Shown here: in pieces, positions 34,108 to 42,935 of the stretch
How the letters are laid out: each line of letters opens with the position of its first letter
How positions within the stretch are numbered: the stretch's first letter is position 1
DNA from: Bradyrhizobium huanghuaihaiense
Lineage (GTDB): Bacteria > Pseudomonadota > Alphaproteobacteria > Rhizobiales > Xanthobacteraceae
Assembly: GCF_007830635.1 (NCBI RefSeq)
Contig: NZ_VLLA01000010.1
Coordinates: forward strand, 124,001 to 188,000
DNA: 64,000 bases
Direction: 5' to 3'
The notes under the pieces: generated by a model
The model's database searches: none
What the model was told of the DNA's origin: nothing
Seen by the model: the letters and a program-made list of their open reading frames with translations, nothing else
Program-made: the position numbers and the translations under genes

Positions 34108-34280
34108 CGAAGTACTCCTGTCTCGACGGAGGCGAGGATGGATGCCCCGCCGCCGTTTGATTTCGCGCTTTCATAGCTGTTATTCTTCGCCTCGGGCAGG
34201 GTCCGCAACGATGGCGGGGACTGCATTCTGATGCTCCGCGGTCTTCGGGTCGAACATGGGAGCGGGCGTCATGGCGAATG

Positions 34281-34781
34281 TCAGGGCTGACCGGCCTTGG
34301 AAGGATCGATCGAGATCTGGCGCTTCAGCGTGCGCAGGCCGAACGTCGTTCGCGACTGCCGGATGCCCGGTATCCTGTACAACGCCTGTCGCAGGAAGCG
34401 CTCGTAGTGATCGGTGTCCTGCACGACGACCTTGATGAGATAATCGTATTCGCCGGTCACCAGATAGGCTTCCATCACCTCCGGAATTCGCGACAGTGCG
34501 GTGCCGAAGCGCTCGAGCACCTTCTCGTCGTGCTTGTCCAGCGTGATCTCGACGAAGGCGACGTTGTTGTAGCCAAGATTGGCGTGATTGAGCACCGCGA
34601 CGTATTTCTCGATCGCGCCGTTTTCCTCCAGGCGCTTCACCCTGGTCCAGCATGGCGAGCTCGAGAGCCCGACCTGCTCCGCCAGCGCGCTCGTCGTCAG
34701 GCGGCCGTTCTCGCTCAGAGCCGAGAGAATGCGGCGATCGAGCTGATCGAGCTCCTCGACGGGGCCGCGCTTGGCAGGCAT
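34281..34781 (-). CDS. Lrp/AsnC-family regulator of the bkd operon
   Basis: A 166-residue regulator. The helix-turn-helix is at about residues 12-60 ('LDRRILSALSENGRLTTSALAE', 'SSSPCWTRVKRLEENGAI'). The RAM ligand domain follows ('YLVTGEYDYLIKVVVQDTD', 'ALSRIPEVMEAYL'). I choose the ATG at 34781, which has AAGGAA before it, over the one nine codons upstream. It is divergent from the branched-chain 2-oxoacid dehydrogenase operon, the position of BkdR in Pseudomonas, so it is probably its activator, responding to Leu, Ile or Val. Confidence 0.92.
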   Translation of the reverse strand: MPAKRGPVEELDQLDRRILSALSENGRLTTSALAEQVGLSSSPCWTRVKRLEENGAIEKYVAVLNHANLGYNNVAFVEITLDKHDEKVLERFGTALSRIPEVMEAYLVTGEYDYLIKVVVQDTDHYERFLRQALYRIPGIRQSRTTFGLRTLKRQISIDPSKAGQP

Positions 34782-34812
34782 CGGATGTTCCTTCTGTATC
34801 TTAGTCATATTA

Positions 34813-34848
34813 CGGGAAAATATCCCGAAATTTCGGCCGATCCGTCGG
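34813..34848. promoter_or_regulatory. Cluster of small palindromes between lrp and bkd
   Basis: Three symmetric elements stand side by side: CGGGAAAATATCCCG (34813-34827), CGAAATTTCG (34826-34835) and CCGATCCGTCGG (34837-34848). The next bases (TTTTGGG) extend the AT-rich patch. This resembles multi-site binding by Lrp octamers. I infer an operator for the divergent genes. Confidence 0.55.
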
Positions 34849-34906
34849 AATTTTGGGAAATCTTTGCGAATGAAGAGATTATCATTGTGCCGCGAGAGAA
34901 CCTGAC

Positions 34907-35227
34907 ATGCAACCTCAACAGCGCCGCAGCGTCAGCGTGACGGCCACCACGTCCGACCCTTTTGACGGCATCGTCCGACTTGTCCTCGACGCGGGCCGAT
35001 TCGGCTTCGGCCTCGACCAGATCTCGATGACCACGCGCTCCGACGGGAACCGAACCATACGGATGGTTCTTGAAGTCCAGCCGTCGGCCGATTGCGCGGA
35101 CCTTGCGGAACGGCTGTCACGGCACCCGGCGATCACGGACCTTCGCATCGCGGAGCTTTCGCGCGAACAGTCCGATCAACCGGGTGTTGCCGCGTCACAC
35201 CCCGCAGACGAGCGGATGCTCCCATGA
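34907..35227 (+). CDS. Small ACT-domain-like protein at the head of the bkd operon
   Basis: A 106-residue protein. Residues about 20-85 follow the beta-alpha-beta-beta-alpha-beta order of ACT domains: 'GIVRLVLDAGRFGFGLDQIS', then 'RTIRMVLEVQPSADCADLAE' and 'HPAITDLRI'. The pattern resembles the acetolactate synthase small subunit IlvM. The last 20 residues are polar. Its stop overlaps the start of the E1-alpha gene as ATGA. An amino-acid-sensing role for the dehydrogenase is inference from location; no function is shown. Confidence 0.75.
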   Translation: MQPQQRRSVSVTATTSDPFDGIVRLVLDAGRFGFGLDQISMTTRSDGNRTIRMVLEVQPSADCADLAERLSRHPAITDLRIAELSREQSDQPGVAASHPADERMLP

Positions 35228-36456
35228 CCAGCCCCACGCCCCTTCATTTTCACGTTCCGGAGCCTGCAAGCCGACCGGGAGGCAAGCCGGATTTCTCCGG
35301 CGTCTCGATTCCGAAGGCAGGCTCGGTCCGGCGTCCACCGGTCGACGTGCTCCCTGAGGAGATTCGTGATCTCGCCTACTCGATCATCCGCGTGCTCAAT
35401 CACGAGGGCCGGGCAATCGGGCCATGGGTGCCGGACCTCTCCCAGGACGAGCTGGTCGCCGGCCTGCGCCACATGATGACCCTGCGGACGTTCGACGCGC
35501 GGATGCAGATGGCGCAACGACAGGGGAAGACGTCTTTCTACATGCAGCACACCGGCGAGGAAGCGGTGAGCTGCGCCTTCCGCATCGCGCTCGGCCCCGA
35601 CGACATGAACTTCCCGACCTATCGCCAGGCCGGCCTGCTGATCGCGCATGACTACCCGCTCGTCGATATGATGTGCCAGATCTATTCCAATGAGCATGAT
35701 CCGCTGAAGGGCCGGCAACTGCCCGTGATGTACTCTTCGAAAAAACACGGCTTCTTTTCGATTTCGGGCAACCTCGCCACGCAGTTCGTCCAGGCGGTCG
35801 GCTGGGCCATGGCGTCGGCGATCAAGCGCGACAACCGCATTGCCGCCGCCTGGATCGGCGACGGCTCGACGGCGGAGTCGGATTTCCATGCGGCGCTTGT
35901 CTTCGCCTCGACCTACAAGGCGCCGGTCGTCCTCAACGTGGTCAACAATCAGTGGGCCATCTCGACCTTCCAGGGCATCGCGCGTGGCGGCTCGGGCACC
36001 TTCGCAGCGCGCGGCCTCGGCTTCGGCATCCCCGCGCTCAGGGTCGACGGCAACGACTATCTTGCGACCTATGCCGTCGCAAAATGGGCGATCGAGCGGG
36101 CGCGGCTCAACCTCGGGCCAACACTGATCGAATACGTCACTTACCGCGCCGGCGCGCATTCGACGTCGGATGATCCTTCCGCCTACCGGCCGAAGCACGA
36201 ATCCGAGGAGTGGCCGCTGGGCGATCCCGTGATCCGGCTCAAGCAGCATCTCATCGCGGCCGGCGCCTGGTCGGAAGAGCGCCACAAGCAGACCGAGGCC
36301 GAGATTCTTGCCACCGTCATCGCCGCGCAGAAGGAGGCCGAGGCATTCGGCACCCTGCATTCCGGCGGCAAACCCTCGGCGCGCGACATCTTCGAGGACG
36401 TCTATGCCGAGCTGCCGCCGCATCTGCGCCGCCAGCGCCAGCAGATCGGGGTCTGA
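35224..36456 (+). CDS. bkdA1: Branched-chain 2-oxoacid dehydrogenase E1 component, alpha subunit
   Basis: A 410-residue thiamine-diphosphate-dependent subunit that decarboxylates the keto acids of Val, Leu and Ile. The TPP motif runs from 'AWIGDGSTAESDFHAALVFA' to 'NVVNNQWAIS' (GDG...NN). 'RTFDARMQMAQRQGKTSFYM' and 'YRAGAHSTSDDPSAYR' are E1-alpha marks. It is longer at the N-terminus by about 50 residues than many family members, as in Pseudomonas BkdA1. The ATG overlaps the preceding stop (ATGA). Confidence 0.96.
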   Translation: MTSPTPLHFHVPEPASRPGGKPDFSGVSIPKAGSVRRPPVDVLPEEIRDLAYSIIRVLNHEGRAIGPWVPDLSQDELVAGLRHMMTLRTFDARMQMAQRQGKTSFYMQHTGEEAVSCAFRIALGPDDMNFPTYRQAGLLIAHDYPLVDMMCQIYSNEHDPLKGRQLPVMYSSKKHGFFSISGNLATQFVQAVGWAMASAIKRDNRIAAAWIGDGSTAESDFHAALVFASTYKAPVVLNVVNNQWAISTFQGIARGGSGTFAARGLGFGIPALRVDGNDYLATYAVAKWAIERARLNLGPTLIEYVTYRAGAHSTSDDPSAYRPKHESEEWPLGDPVIRLKQHLIAAGAWSEERHKQTEAEILATVIAAQKEAEAFGTLHSGGKPSARDIFEDVYAELPPHLRRQRQQIGV

Positions 36457-36459
36457 GCC

Positions 36460-37476
36460 ATGCCGCGCATGACGATGATCGAGGCAATCCGCTCGGCGCT
36501 CGACGTCTCGATGGCTCGCAACGACGACGTCGTGGTCTATGGCGAGGATGTCGGCTTTTTCGGCGGCGTGTTCCGCTGCACGCAGGGCCTGCAGCAGAAA
36601 TACGGCGTCTCGCGCTGTTTCGATGCGCCGATCAGCGAATGCGGCATCGTCGGCACCGCGATCGGCATGGCCGCCTATGGCCTGCGCCCCTGCGTCGAGC
36701 TTCAGTTCGCCGACTACATGTATCCGGCTTACGACCAGATCGTCTCGGAGGCAGCGCGCCTGCGCTATCGTTCGGCCGGCGACTTCACCTGCCCCCTGGT
36801 CATCCGCATGCCGACCGGCGGTGGCATTTTCGGTGGGCAGACCCACAGCCAGAGCCCCGAGGCGCTGTTCACGCATGTCGCGGGACTGAAGACCGTGGTG
36901 CCGTCCAATCCCTATGATGCGAAAGGCCTCCTGATCTCGGCCATCGAGGATCCGGACCCCGTCATCTTCCTGGAGCCGAAGCGGCTCTACAACGGCCCGT
37001 TCGACGGTCATCACGATCGACCGGTCACCGCATGGGCCAGGCACGAGCTCTCCGAAGTGCCGGAGGGACATTACACCACGCCCCTCGGCAAGGCCGTGAC
37101 GCGACGCGCCGGCGAGGCTGTCACCATCCTTGCCTACGGCACCATGGTTCACGTCGCCCTCGCGGCCGTCGAGGAGACGGGTGTCGATGCCGAGGTGATT
37201 GACTTGCGCACCCTGCTTCCGCTCGATCTCGAGACGATCGCGGCTTCCGTCGCCAAGACCGGCCGCTGCATCGTGCTGCACGAAGCAACCCTGACCTCCG
37301 GCTTCGGCGCGGAACTGACGGCGCTGGTGCAGGAGCACTGTTTCTATCATCTCGAAGCGCCGGTGATGCGCGTCACCGGGTGGGACACGCCCTACCCGCA
37401 TGCGCAGGAATGGGACTATTTCCCAGGCCCTGTCAGACTCGGGCAGGCGTTGCGCGAGATCGTGGAGGCACGCTGA
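36460..37476 (+). CDS. bkdA2: Branched-chain 2-oxoacid dehydrogenase E1 component, beta subunit
   Basis: A 338-residue partner of the alpha subunit. 'MTMIEAIRSALDVSMARNDD', 'VVYGEDVGFFGGVFRCTQGL', 'APISECGIVGTAIGMAAYGL' and 'RMPTGGGIFGGQTHSQSPEA' are characteristic of this subunit. It starts 3 bases after the alpha-subunit stop, and its own stop (TGA) shares a base with the start of the E2 gene (TGATG). It provides half of the active site of the E1 heterotetramer. Confidence 0.96.
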   Translation: MPRMTMIEAIRSALDVSMARNDDVVVYGEDVGFFGGVFRCTQGLQQKYGVSRCFDAPISECGIVGTAIGMAAYGLRPCVELQFADYMYPAYDQIVSEAARLRYRSAGDFTCPLVIRMPTGGGIFGGQTHSQSPEALFTHVAGLKTVVPSNPYDAKGLLISAIEDPDPVIFLEPKRLYNGPFDGHHDRPVTAWARHELSEVPEGHYTTPLGKAVTRRAGEAVTILAYGTMVHVALAAVEETGVDAEVIDLRTLLPLDLETIAASVAKTGRCIVLHEATLTSGFGAELTALVQEHCFYHLEAPVMRVTGWDTPYPHAQEWDYFPGPVRLGQALREIVEAR

Positions 37477-38759
37477 TGGGCGAGCGCAGCGTCAAGCTTC
37501 CGGATATCGGGGAAGGCATTGCCGAAGCCGAACTGGTCGAATGGCACGTCAAGGTGGGCGATCTCGTCCGCGAGGACGACCTGCTTGCCACCGTGATGAC
37601 CGACAAGGCTTCGGTCGAAATTCCATCGCCGCTCGCAGGCGAGATCAGCTGGGTCGGCGCCCAGATCGGTGAAGCGGTGGCGATCGGCTCGACGCTGGTG
37701 AAGCTCAAGGTCGCCGGCGATGACGCCTCGGAGCCGGCGGACGAGGCGCCGGCGAAAGACGTAGCAGTGCCATCGGCCGTGGCGAAAGCCGAAGCCCCGG
37801 ACGCTCGGCCGGCGCCCGCTGCCCGCGTTCACCCCGCGGCGATCGAGGCCCGGCCGGCGATCACATCTGCGGTGCGCCGCGCGCCGGGCGAAAAGCCGCT
37901 GGCCTCGCCCGCGATACGCCTCAAGGCGCGCGAAGCCGGCGTCGACCTGCGTCAGGTCCACGGCACCGGCCCCGCCGGACGCATCACCCATGAGGACATC
38001 GACGCCTTCCTGTCGCGCGGTCCGGCACTGCTCCACGGTCGCGGCATGAGCCCGAAGACCGCCGTCACCGACGTCAAGGTGGTGGGCCTGCGCCGCCGCA
38101 TTGCCGAGAAGATGGCGCTGTCGAAGTCGCGCATCCCGCACATCACCATCATCGAGGAAGTCAACGTCTCGCCGCTGGAGGATTTTCGCGCGTCGCTGAA
38201 CAAGAAGCCCGCGCCGGAGCATCCCAAGCTGACGCTGCTGCCGTTCCTGATGCGCGCCATGGCCAAGGCGCTTGCCGAGCAGCCCGCCCTCAACGCGCTC
38301 TATGACGACGCGGCCGGCATCGTGCATCAGCATGCCGGCATCCATATCGGCATCGCGACGCAGACTCCGTCGGGACTCGTCGTGCCCGTGGTGAAGCATG
38401 TGGAGGCGCGCGACTTGCGGGACTGCAGCATCGAGCTGAACCGTCTCGCGCATCGCGCCCGCGAGGGCACCGCGACGCGCGAGGAACTGACCGGCTCGAC
38501 CATCACCATCACCTCGCTCGGCGCACTCGGCGGCCTTGCGACCACGCCCGTGATCAACCATCCGGAGGTCGCCATTGTCGGCGTCAACAAGATCGCGGTG
38601 CGTCCGGTCTGGGACGGCACGCAGTTCGTGCCATGCAAGATGATGAACCTCTCCTCCAGCTTCGATCACCGCGTCATCGACGGATGGGACGCGGCCGTCT
38701 TCGTGCAGAGGCTCAAGGAGCTGCTGGAGAATCCGGCGACGATCTTCGTCGACCCCTGA
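37476..38759 (+). CDS. bkdB: Branched-chain 2-oxoacid dehydrogenase E2 (lipoyl acyltransferase)
   Basis: A 427-residue protein. One lipoyl domain (residues 1-80) has the lipoyl lysine in 'TVMTDKASVEIPSPLAGEI'. An Ala/Pro-rich linker and a peripheral-subunit-binding domain ('ASPAIRLKAREAGVDLRQVH') follow. The catalytic domain ends with 'SSSFDHRVIDGWDAAVF', with the catalytic His and Asp of DHRxxDG. It transfers the acyl group to CoA and forms the core of the complex. The start is at the ATG overlapping the E1-beta stop by one base. Confidence 0.96.
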   Translation: MGERSVKLPDIGEGIAEAELVEWHVKVGDLVREDDLLATVMTDKASVEIPSPLAGEISWVGAQIGEAVAIGSTLVKLKVAGDDASEPADEAPAKDVAVPSAVAKAEAPDARPAPAARVHPAAIEARPAITSAVRRAPGEKPLASPAIRLKAREAGVDLRQVHGTGPAGRITHEDIDAFLSRGPALLHGRGMSPKTAVTDVKVVGLRRRIAEKMALSKSRIPHITIIEEVNVSPLEDFRASLNKKPAPEHPKLTLLPFLMRAMAKALAEQPALNALYDDAAGIVHQHAGIHIGIATQTPSGLVVPVVKHVEARDLRDCSIELNRLAHRAREGTATREELTGSTITITSLGALGGLATTPVINHPEVAIVGVNKIAVRPVWDGTQFVPCKMMNLSSSFDHRVIDGWDAAVFVQRLKELLENPATIFVDP

Positions 38760-38772
38760 GGCGGAAGAAGCA

Positions 38773-40170
38773 ATGACCGAGATCACCTGTCAGCTCGTCG
38801 TTATCGGTGGCGGCCCCGGCGGCTATGTGTGCGCGATCCGTGCCGGCCAGCTCGGCCTCGACACCGTTCTCGTCGAACGCGGCAAGCTGGGCGGAAGCTG
38901 CCTGAACGTCGGCTGCATTCCCTCGAAGGCGATGATTCACGTCGCCGAGGAATTCGAGAAGCTGACCGAGGCCGCGAGTGGCAAGACGCCGTTCGGCCTG
39001 ACAGCGGCGAATCCTGCGCTGGACTTCAGGCAGGCGATCGCCTGGAAGGACGGTATCGTCCAGCGGCTGAACAACGGCGTCGCCGCGCTGCTCCGCAAGG
39101 CCAAGGTCAAGATCGTTCAGGGCCATGCGCGCTTCCGCGACGGCAAGACGATCATTGTCGAGACCGAGACCGGTCCGAAGACGATCAAGGCGGAGACGGT
39201 TGTGATCGCGACCGGCTCGGCGCCCGTCGAGTTGCCGTCCCTGCCGTTCGGCGGCAGGGTGATCTCCTCGACCGGCGCCCTCTCGCTCGCAAAAGTGCCA
39301 AAGTCCCTTGTGGTCGTCGGCGGCGGCTATATCGGACTCGAGCTTGGGACCGCCTTCGCCAAGCTGGGGAGCAAGGTGTCCGTGGTGGAGGCGCAGGACA
39401 ACATCCTGCCGCTCTACGATGCCGAATTGACCGCTCCGATCACGAGACGCTTGGCCGCGCTCGGCGTCGAGATGCTGACCGGCGCCCGGGCGCTCGGCCT
39501 GACCGCCCAGGGCGACGGATTGCGCATCGAGACGGCCGACGGTCGCGAGCGCAGCCTCTCGGCTGACAAGATTCTCGTCACGGTCGGCCGCGCGCCGGTT
39601 ACCGCTACGTTGGGACTGGAGCAACTCGTGCTCGACATGGACGGCCGCTTCATCCGCATCGGCCAGCATTGCGAGACCTCGATGCGCGGCATCTATGCGA
39701 TCGGCGATGTCACGGGAGAGCCGATGCTGGCCCATCGCGCCATGGCGCAGGGCGAGATGGTGGCGGAAATCGCCGCCGGCATGCCGCGCGCGTGGGACAA
39801 GCAGTGCATCCCGGCGATCTGCTTCACCGATCCCGAGATCGTCTCGGCGGGCTTGTCACCGGAAGAGGCTCGCCGAGCAGGCACCGACATCAAGCTTGGG
39901 CAATTTCCCTTTGCAGCCAACGGCCGCGCGATGACGCGCCATGGCGAGCCTGGCTTTGTGCGCGTCGTCGCCAGGGCCGACAATCAACGCGTCCTCGGTA
40001 TCCAGGCCGTTGGACAGGGCGTGTCGGAGCTTTCTGCCGCGTTTGGCCTGGCGATCGAGATGGGCGCGGTCCTGCAGGACATCGCCGGCACGATCCACGC
40101 ACATCCCACGCTGGGCGAAGCAATCCAGGAAGCGGCTTTCAAGGCGCTCGGCCACGCGATCCACGTCTAG
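38773..40170 (+). CDS. lpdV: Dihydrolipoyl dehydrogenase (E3) of the bkd operon
   Basis: A 465-residue flavoprotein that reoxidises the lipoyl group. FAD motif 'VVIGGGPGGYVCAIRAGQLG'. Redox pair in 'GGSCLNVGCIPSKAM' (CxxxxC). NAD motif 'VVVGGGYIGLELGTAFAKLG'. The C-terminal base His is in 'TIHAHPTLGEA'. It is 13 bases after the E2 gene and ends the operon. The specific assignment as the BKD E3, rather than that of pyruvate dehydrogenase, rests on the operon. Confidence 0.95.
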   Translation: MTEITCQLVVIGGGPGGYVCAIRAGQLGLDTVLVERGKLGGSCLNVGCIPSKAMIHVAEEFEKLTEAASGKTPFGLTAANPALDFRQAIAWKDGIVQRLNNGVAALLRKAKVKIVQGHARFRDGKTIIVETETGPKTIKAETVVIATGSAPVELPSLPFGGRVISSTGALSLAKVPKSLVVVGGGYIGLELGTAFAKLGSKVSVVEAQDNILPLYDAELTAPITRRLAALGVEMLTGARALGLTAQGDGLRIETADGRERSLSADKILVTVGRAPVTATLGLEQLVLDMDGRFIRIGQHCETSMRGIYAIGDVTGEPMLAHRAMAQGEMVAEIAAGMPRAWDKQCIPAICFTDPEIVSAGLSPEEARRAGTDIKLGQFPFAANGRAMTRHGEPGFVRVVARADNQRVLGIQAVGQGVSELSAAFGLAIEMGAVLQDIAGTIHAHPTLGEAIQEAAFKALGHAIHV

Positions 40171-40206
40171 GCCTATCCGCCGCGCGGAGACCAGACGAAG
40201 GGCGGC

Positions 40207-40983
40207 TCAGGCGCCGATGACCTCAGCCATGGGTGCCAGAGTGACACCCGCTACGGCAAGGCGCGCCTTCAGGCGCTGCGCCATCGCGACCGCACCCGGC
40301 GTATCGCCGTGGACACAGACGCTGTCGATGCGGGTCGGCAGCTGCGCTCCCGACAGGCACGTGATCGCGCGATCCTCGATCATGCGAATGACCCGTTCGG
40401 ACGCGACCTCGGCATCGTGAATGACGGATCCGGCGAGGCGGCGCGACACCAGATTGCCATTGTCGGCATAGGCGCGATCGGCATAGATCTCGCGCACCAG
40501 CGGCAGGCCGAATTTCTCGCCGGCCCGTTCCGTCTCCTGGCCGGGCATCACCACGAAGATCAGGTTGCGGTCGATGGTGCGGATCGCACGCGCCACGGCT
40601 TCGGCGAGGTCGCGATCCTCCGCGGCGATGTTGCCGAGCGCACCGTGGGTCTTGACGTGGCGGACGGGGTGACCGGCGTCGGACGCCAGCGCCATCAGCG
40701 CGCCCACCTGGTAGAGCACGATCTTCTCGATGTCGGCGGGGCGTTCGCCCTGGATAGGCCTGCGGCCAAACCCCCAGAGATCGAGGAAGCCGGGATGCGC
40801 ACCGGCCTGCACGCCGTTGGCCTTCGCCTCGCTCAAGGTGCGATGCATGACGAGCGGATCGCCGGCATGAAAGCCGCAGGCGATGTTGGCGGAGGTGACG
40901 GTCCGCAGCATCTCGGCGTCATCGCCGAGGGTATAGACGCCGAAACCTTCGCCCATGTCGCAGTTCATATCGATCAGAGTCAT
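40207..40983 (-). CDS. pxpA: 5-oxoprolinase subunit PxpA (LamB/YcsF family)
   Basis: A 258-residue subunit of the ATP-dependent 5-oxoprolinase, which opens pyroglutamate to glutamate. 'LIDMNCDMGEGFGVYTLGDD', 'ANIACGFHAGDPLVM', 'GAHPGFLDLWGFGRRP' and 'VKTHGALGNIAAEDRDLA' are family signatures. I choose the ATG at 40983 with GAGG upstream; two in-frame ATGs lie further up. It is divergent from pxpB and pxpC, unlike the single pxpBCA operons of enterobacteria. It converges with lpdV. Confidence 0.94.
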   Translation of the reverse strand: MTLIDMNCDMGEGFGVYTLGDDAEMLRTVTSANIACGFHAGDPLVMHRTLSEAKANGVQAGAHPGFLDLWGFGRRPIQGERPADIEKIVLYQVGALMALASDAGHPVRHVKTHGALGNIAAEDRDLAEAVARAIRTIDRNLIFVVMPGQETERAGEKFGLPLVREIYADRAYADNGNLVSRRLAGSVIHDAEVASERVIRMIEDRAITCLSGAQLPTRIDSVCVHGDTPGAVAMAQRLKARLAVAGVTLAPMAEVIGA

Positions 40984-41122
40984 CGTCGTCCTCATTTGGC
41001 GTGCAGATTGGATATACCCGTGATACGCGGTGTGCGTCACGACAAATTCGGCCCGCCCCTTGCATGGGGCGGTGACGTTTTTCGAGGAACATGTCTACGT
41101 CCAACGACCTCACAGGGCCTCA

Positions 41123-41878
41123 ATGAGCAAGGCCAATGATGCACTCTACGCGGTGCCGCGCTTCCGCCGATCGGGCGATACCGCGCTGACGGTCGAGGTC
41201 GGCGACGGCATCGACGCCGATGTCAATGCGCGGGTCGTCGATCTCGACCGTGCGCTGACCGAGCGTGCGCTGCCCGGCATCGTCGAGATCGTGCCGACGT
41301 ACCGCACGCTGCTGGTCTGCTTCGATCCGGTCATGCTGTCACGGCGCGACATCGAAGCAGAGATCATGGCGCTGTGGCCGCCGGTCGCCCCGAAGGGACA
41401 GGTCCGCCGCCGCTGGACCGTTCCCGTCGCCTATGGCGGCGACAACGGCATGGATCTCGACTGGCTCGCACAGCGGCTCGACACCACCACGGACGAGATC
41501 GTGGCGCGGCACAGCGCAGCCGAATACCGCGTCTACATGATCGGCTTCATGCCGGGATTTGCCTATCTCGGCGGGCTCGATCCCGCGCTTCACGTCGACC
41601 GGCGCCCGGAACCCCGGCTCGTGACGCCCCCATGCAGCGTCTCCGTCGGAGGCCAGCAGGCCGCGGTTGCGCCGCCACTCGCCGCGCCGAGCGGCTGGCA
41701 CATGCTTGGGCGAACGCCGGTACGCTCCTATGACCCGCGACGCACGCACGAGCCCTTCCTGTTCCGCGCCGGCGACCTGCTGCGATTTCATCCCATCGCT
41801 GCCACCGAATTTGCCGCGCTGGAGCGCGCGGCCGAAGCAGGCGCGATCGTCGCCGAGAGAGAAGAGTTGAAGGTCTGA
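41123..41878 (+). CDS. pxpB: 5-oxoprolinase subunit PxpB (KipI family)
   Basis: A 251-residue carboxyltransferase-fold protein. 'LPGIVEIVPTYRTLLVCFDP', 'YRVYMIGFMPGFAYLGGLDP' and 'RPEPRLVTPPCSVSVGGQQ' are diagnostic. It acts with PxpC and PxpA in pyroglutamate hydrolysis. The ATG lies after a weak AGGG site. The frame is open 31 codons further upstream into the shared intergenic region, but the family N-terminus (VPRFRRSGDTALTVE) begins right after this ATG. Confidence 0.93.
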   Translation: MSKANDALYAVPRFRRSGDTALTVEVGDGIDADVNARVVDLDRALTERALPGIVEIVPTYRTLLVCFDPVMLSRRDIEAEIMALWPPVAPKGQVRRRWTVPVAYGGDNGMDLDWLAQRLDTTTDEIVARHSAAEYRVYMIGFMPGFAYLGGLDPALHVDRRPEPRLVTPPCSVSVGGQQAAVAPPLAAPSGWHMLGRTPVRSYDPRRTHEPFLFRAGDLLRFHPIAATEFAALERAAEAGAIVAEREELKV

Positions 41879-41886
41879 GCGGCGCA

Positions 41887-42912
41887 ATGTCTGTCGATCT
41901 CGAAATCATCGAGCCCGGTCTTGCTACGACCCTCCAGGATCTTGGCCGCAGCGGCTTCCAGCGCTTTGGCATCTCTGCGTCGGGCGTGATGGATCCGATT
42001 GCGCTGGCAACCGCCAACGCATTGGTCGGCAACAAGCTTGAAACGGCCGCCCTCGAAATCACCCTCGCGGGACCCACGCTCACCTGCGCCGGCGCCGATA
42101 TCCGCTTCGCGCTTGCAGGCGCGGACTTCGCTATCGCGATCGACGGCCGGCCGGTTTCGTCGCACGAAACACACGATCTGAAGGCAGGCCAGCGCCTCTC
42201 GATCGGGACTGCACGGGATGGCGCACGCGCGGTCCTCGCCGTCTCCGGCGGATTTCAGGTCGCGCCGATGCTCGGCAGCGTCTCGACGCATTCGCGCAGC
42301 CAGCTCGGCGGGCTCGACGGTGGTCCGCTGCGGGCGGGCGATCGATTGCCGCTGGCAGCTCCCGGACTGCCGGCACGGCCACATCTGATGGTGCCCCCGG
42401 TGCACCGCCGCCGCACGCAAGGCCCCGTCCGCGTCCTCCTCGGCCCGCAGGACGATGCCTTCAGCGCCGAGGGCATCGCGACGTTCTTCGCCTCCGACTA
42501 CACCGTCACGGCGCTGTCCGATCGCATGGGATGCCGGCTCGAAGGGCCGCGGGTTCAGCATGCGGGCGCAGTGGGTATCGTCTCCGACGGCACGGTGTTC
42601 GGCAGCATCCAGATTCCCGGAAATGGCCAGCCGATCATCCTGCTCGCCGATCGCCAGACCACCGGCGGATATCCAAAGATCGCAACCGTGATCTCGGCGG
42701 ACCTGCCGCGGCTTGCTCAGCTCCGCCCCGGCGAACGCGTTCGTTTTCAGGCGATCGAGGAGGACGTCGCCGTGCAGCTCGCCCGCGACATGCGCGAACG
42801 GATCAGGCGCATCGATGCATCCTTGATCGAGATCCAGCGGACCGCCGCGCCCACGAGCGACCATTTGCTGGCATGCAATCTCATCGGCGGCGTGATTTCC
42901 GCGTTTGACTGA
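41887..42912 (+). CDS. pxpC: 5-oxoprolinase subunit PxpC (KipA family, biotin-dependent carboxyltransferase fold)
   Basis: A 341-residue protein. It starts 'IIEPGLATTLQDLGRSGFQ', followed by 'FGISASGVMDPIALATANAL' and later 'LSDRMGCRLEGPRVQHAG', 'FGSIQIPGNGQPIILLADRQ' and 'TTGGYPKIATVISADL', all family signatures. It begins 8 bases after the pxpB stop, so the two subunits are made together. No biotin-attachment site is present, as expected for 5-oxoprolinase. Confidence 0.93.
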   Translation: MSVDLEIIEPGLATTLQDLGRSGFQRFGISASGVMDPIALATANALVGNKLETAALEITLAGPTLTCAGADIRFALAGADFAIAIDGRPVSSHETHDLKAGQRLSIGTARDGARAVLAVSGGFQVAPMLGSVSTHSRSQLGGLDGGPLRAGDRLPLAAPGLPARPHLMVPPVHRRRTQGPVRVLLGPQDDAFSAEGIATFFASDYTVTALSDRMGCRLEGPRVQHAGAVGIVSDGTVFGSIQIPGNGQPIILLADRQTTGGYPKIATVISADLPRLAQLRPGERVRFQAIEEDVAVQLARDMRERIRRIDASLIEIQRTAAPTSDHLLACNLIGGVISAFD

Positions 42913-42935
42913 AGTTAGCGCCGAACGCCTTCGCG

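Noticed and set aside
35176..37401. A 741-codon minus-strand frame opposite bkdA1 and bkdA2
   Set aside because: It is the antisense of two highly conserved enzyme genes and has no ribosome site or domain.
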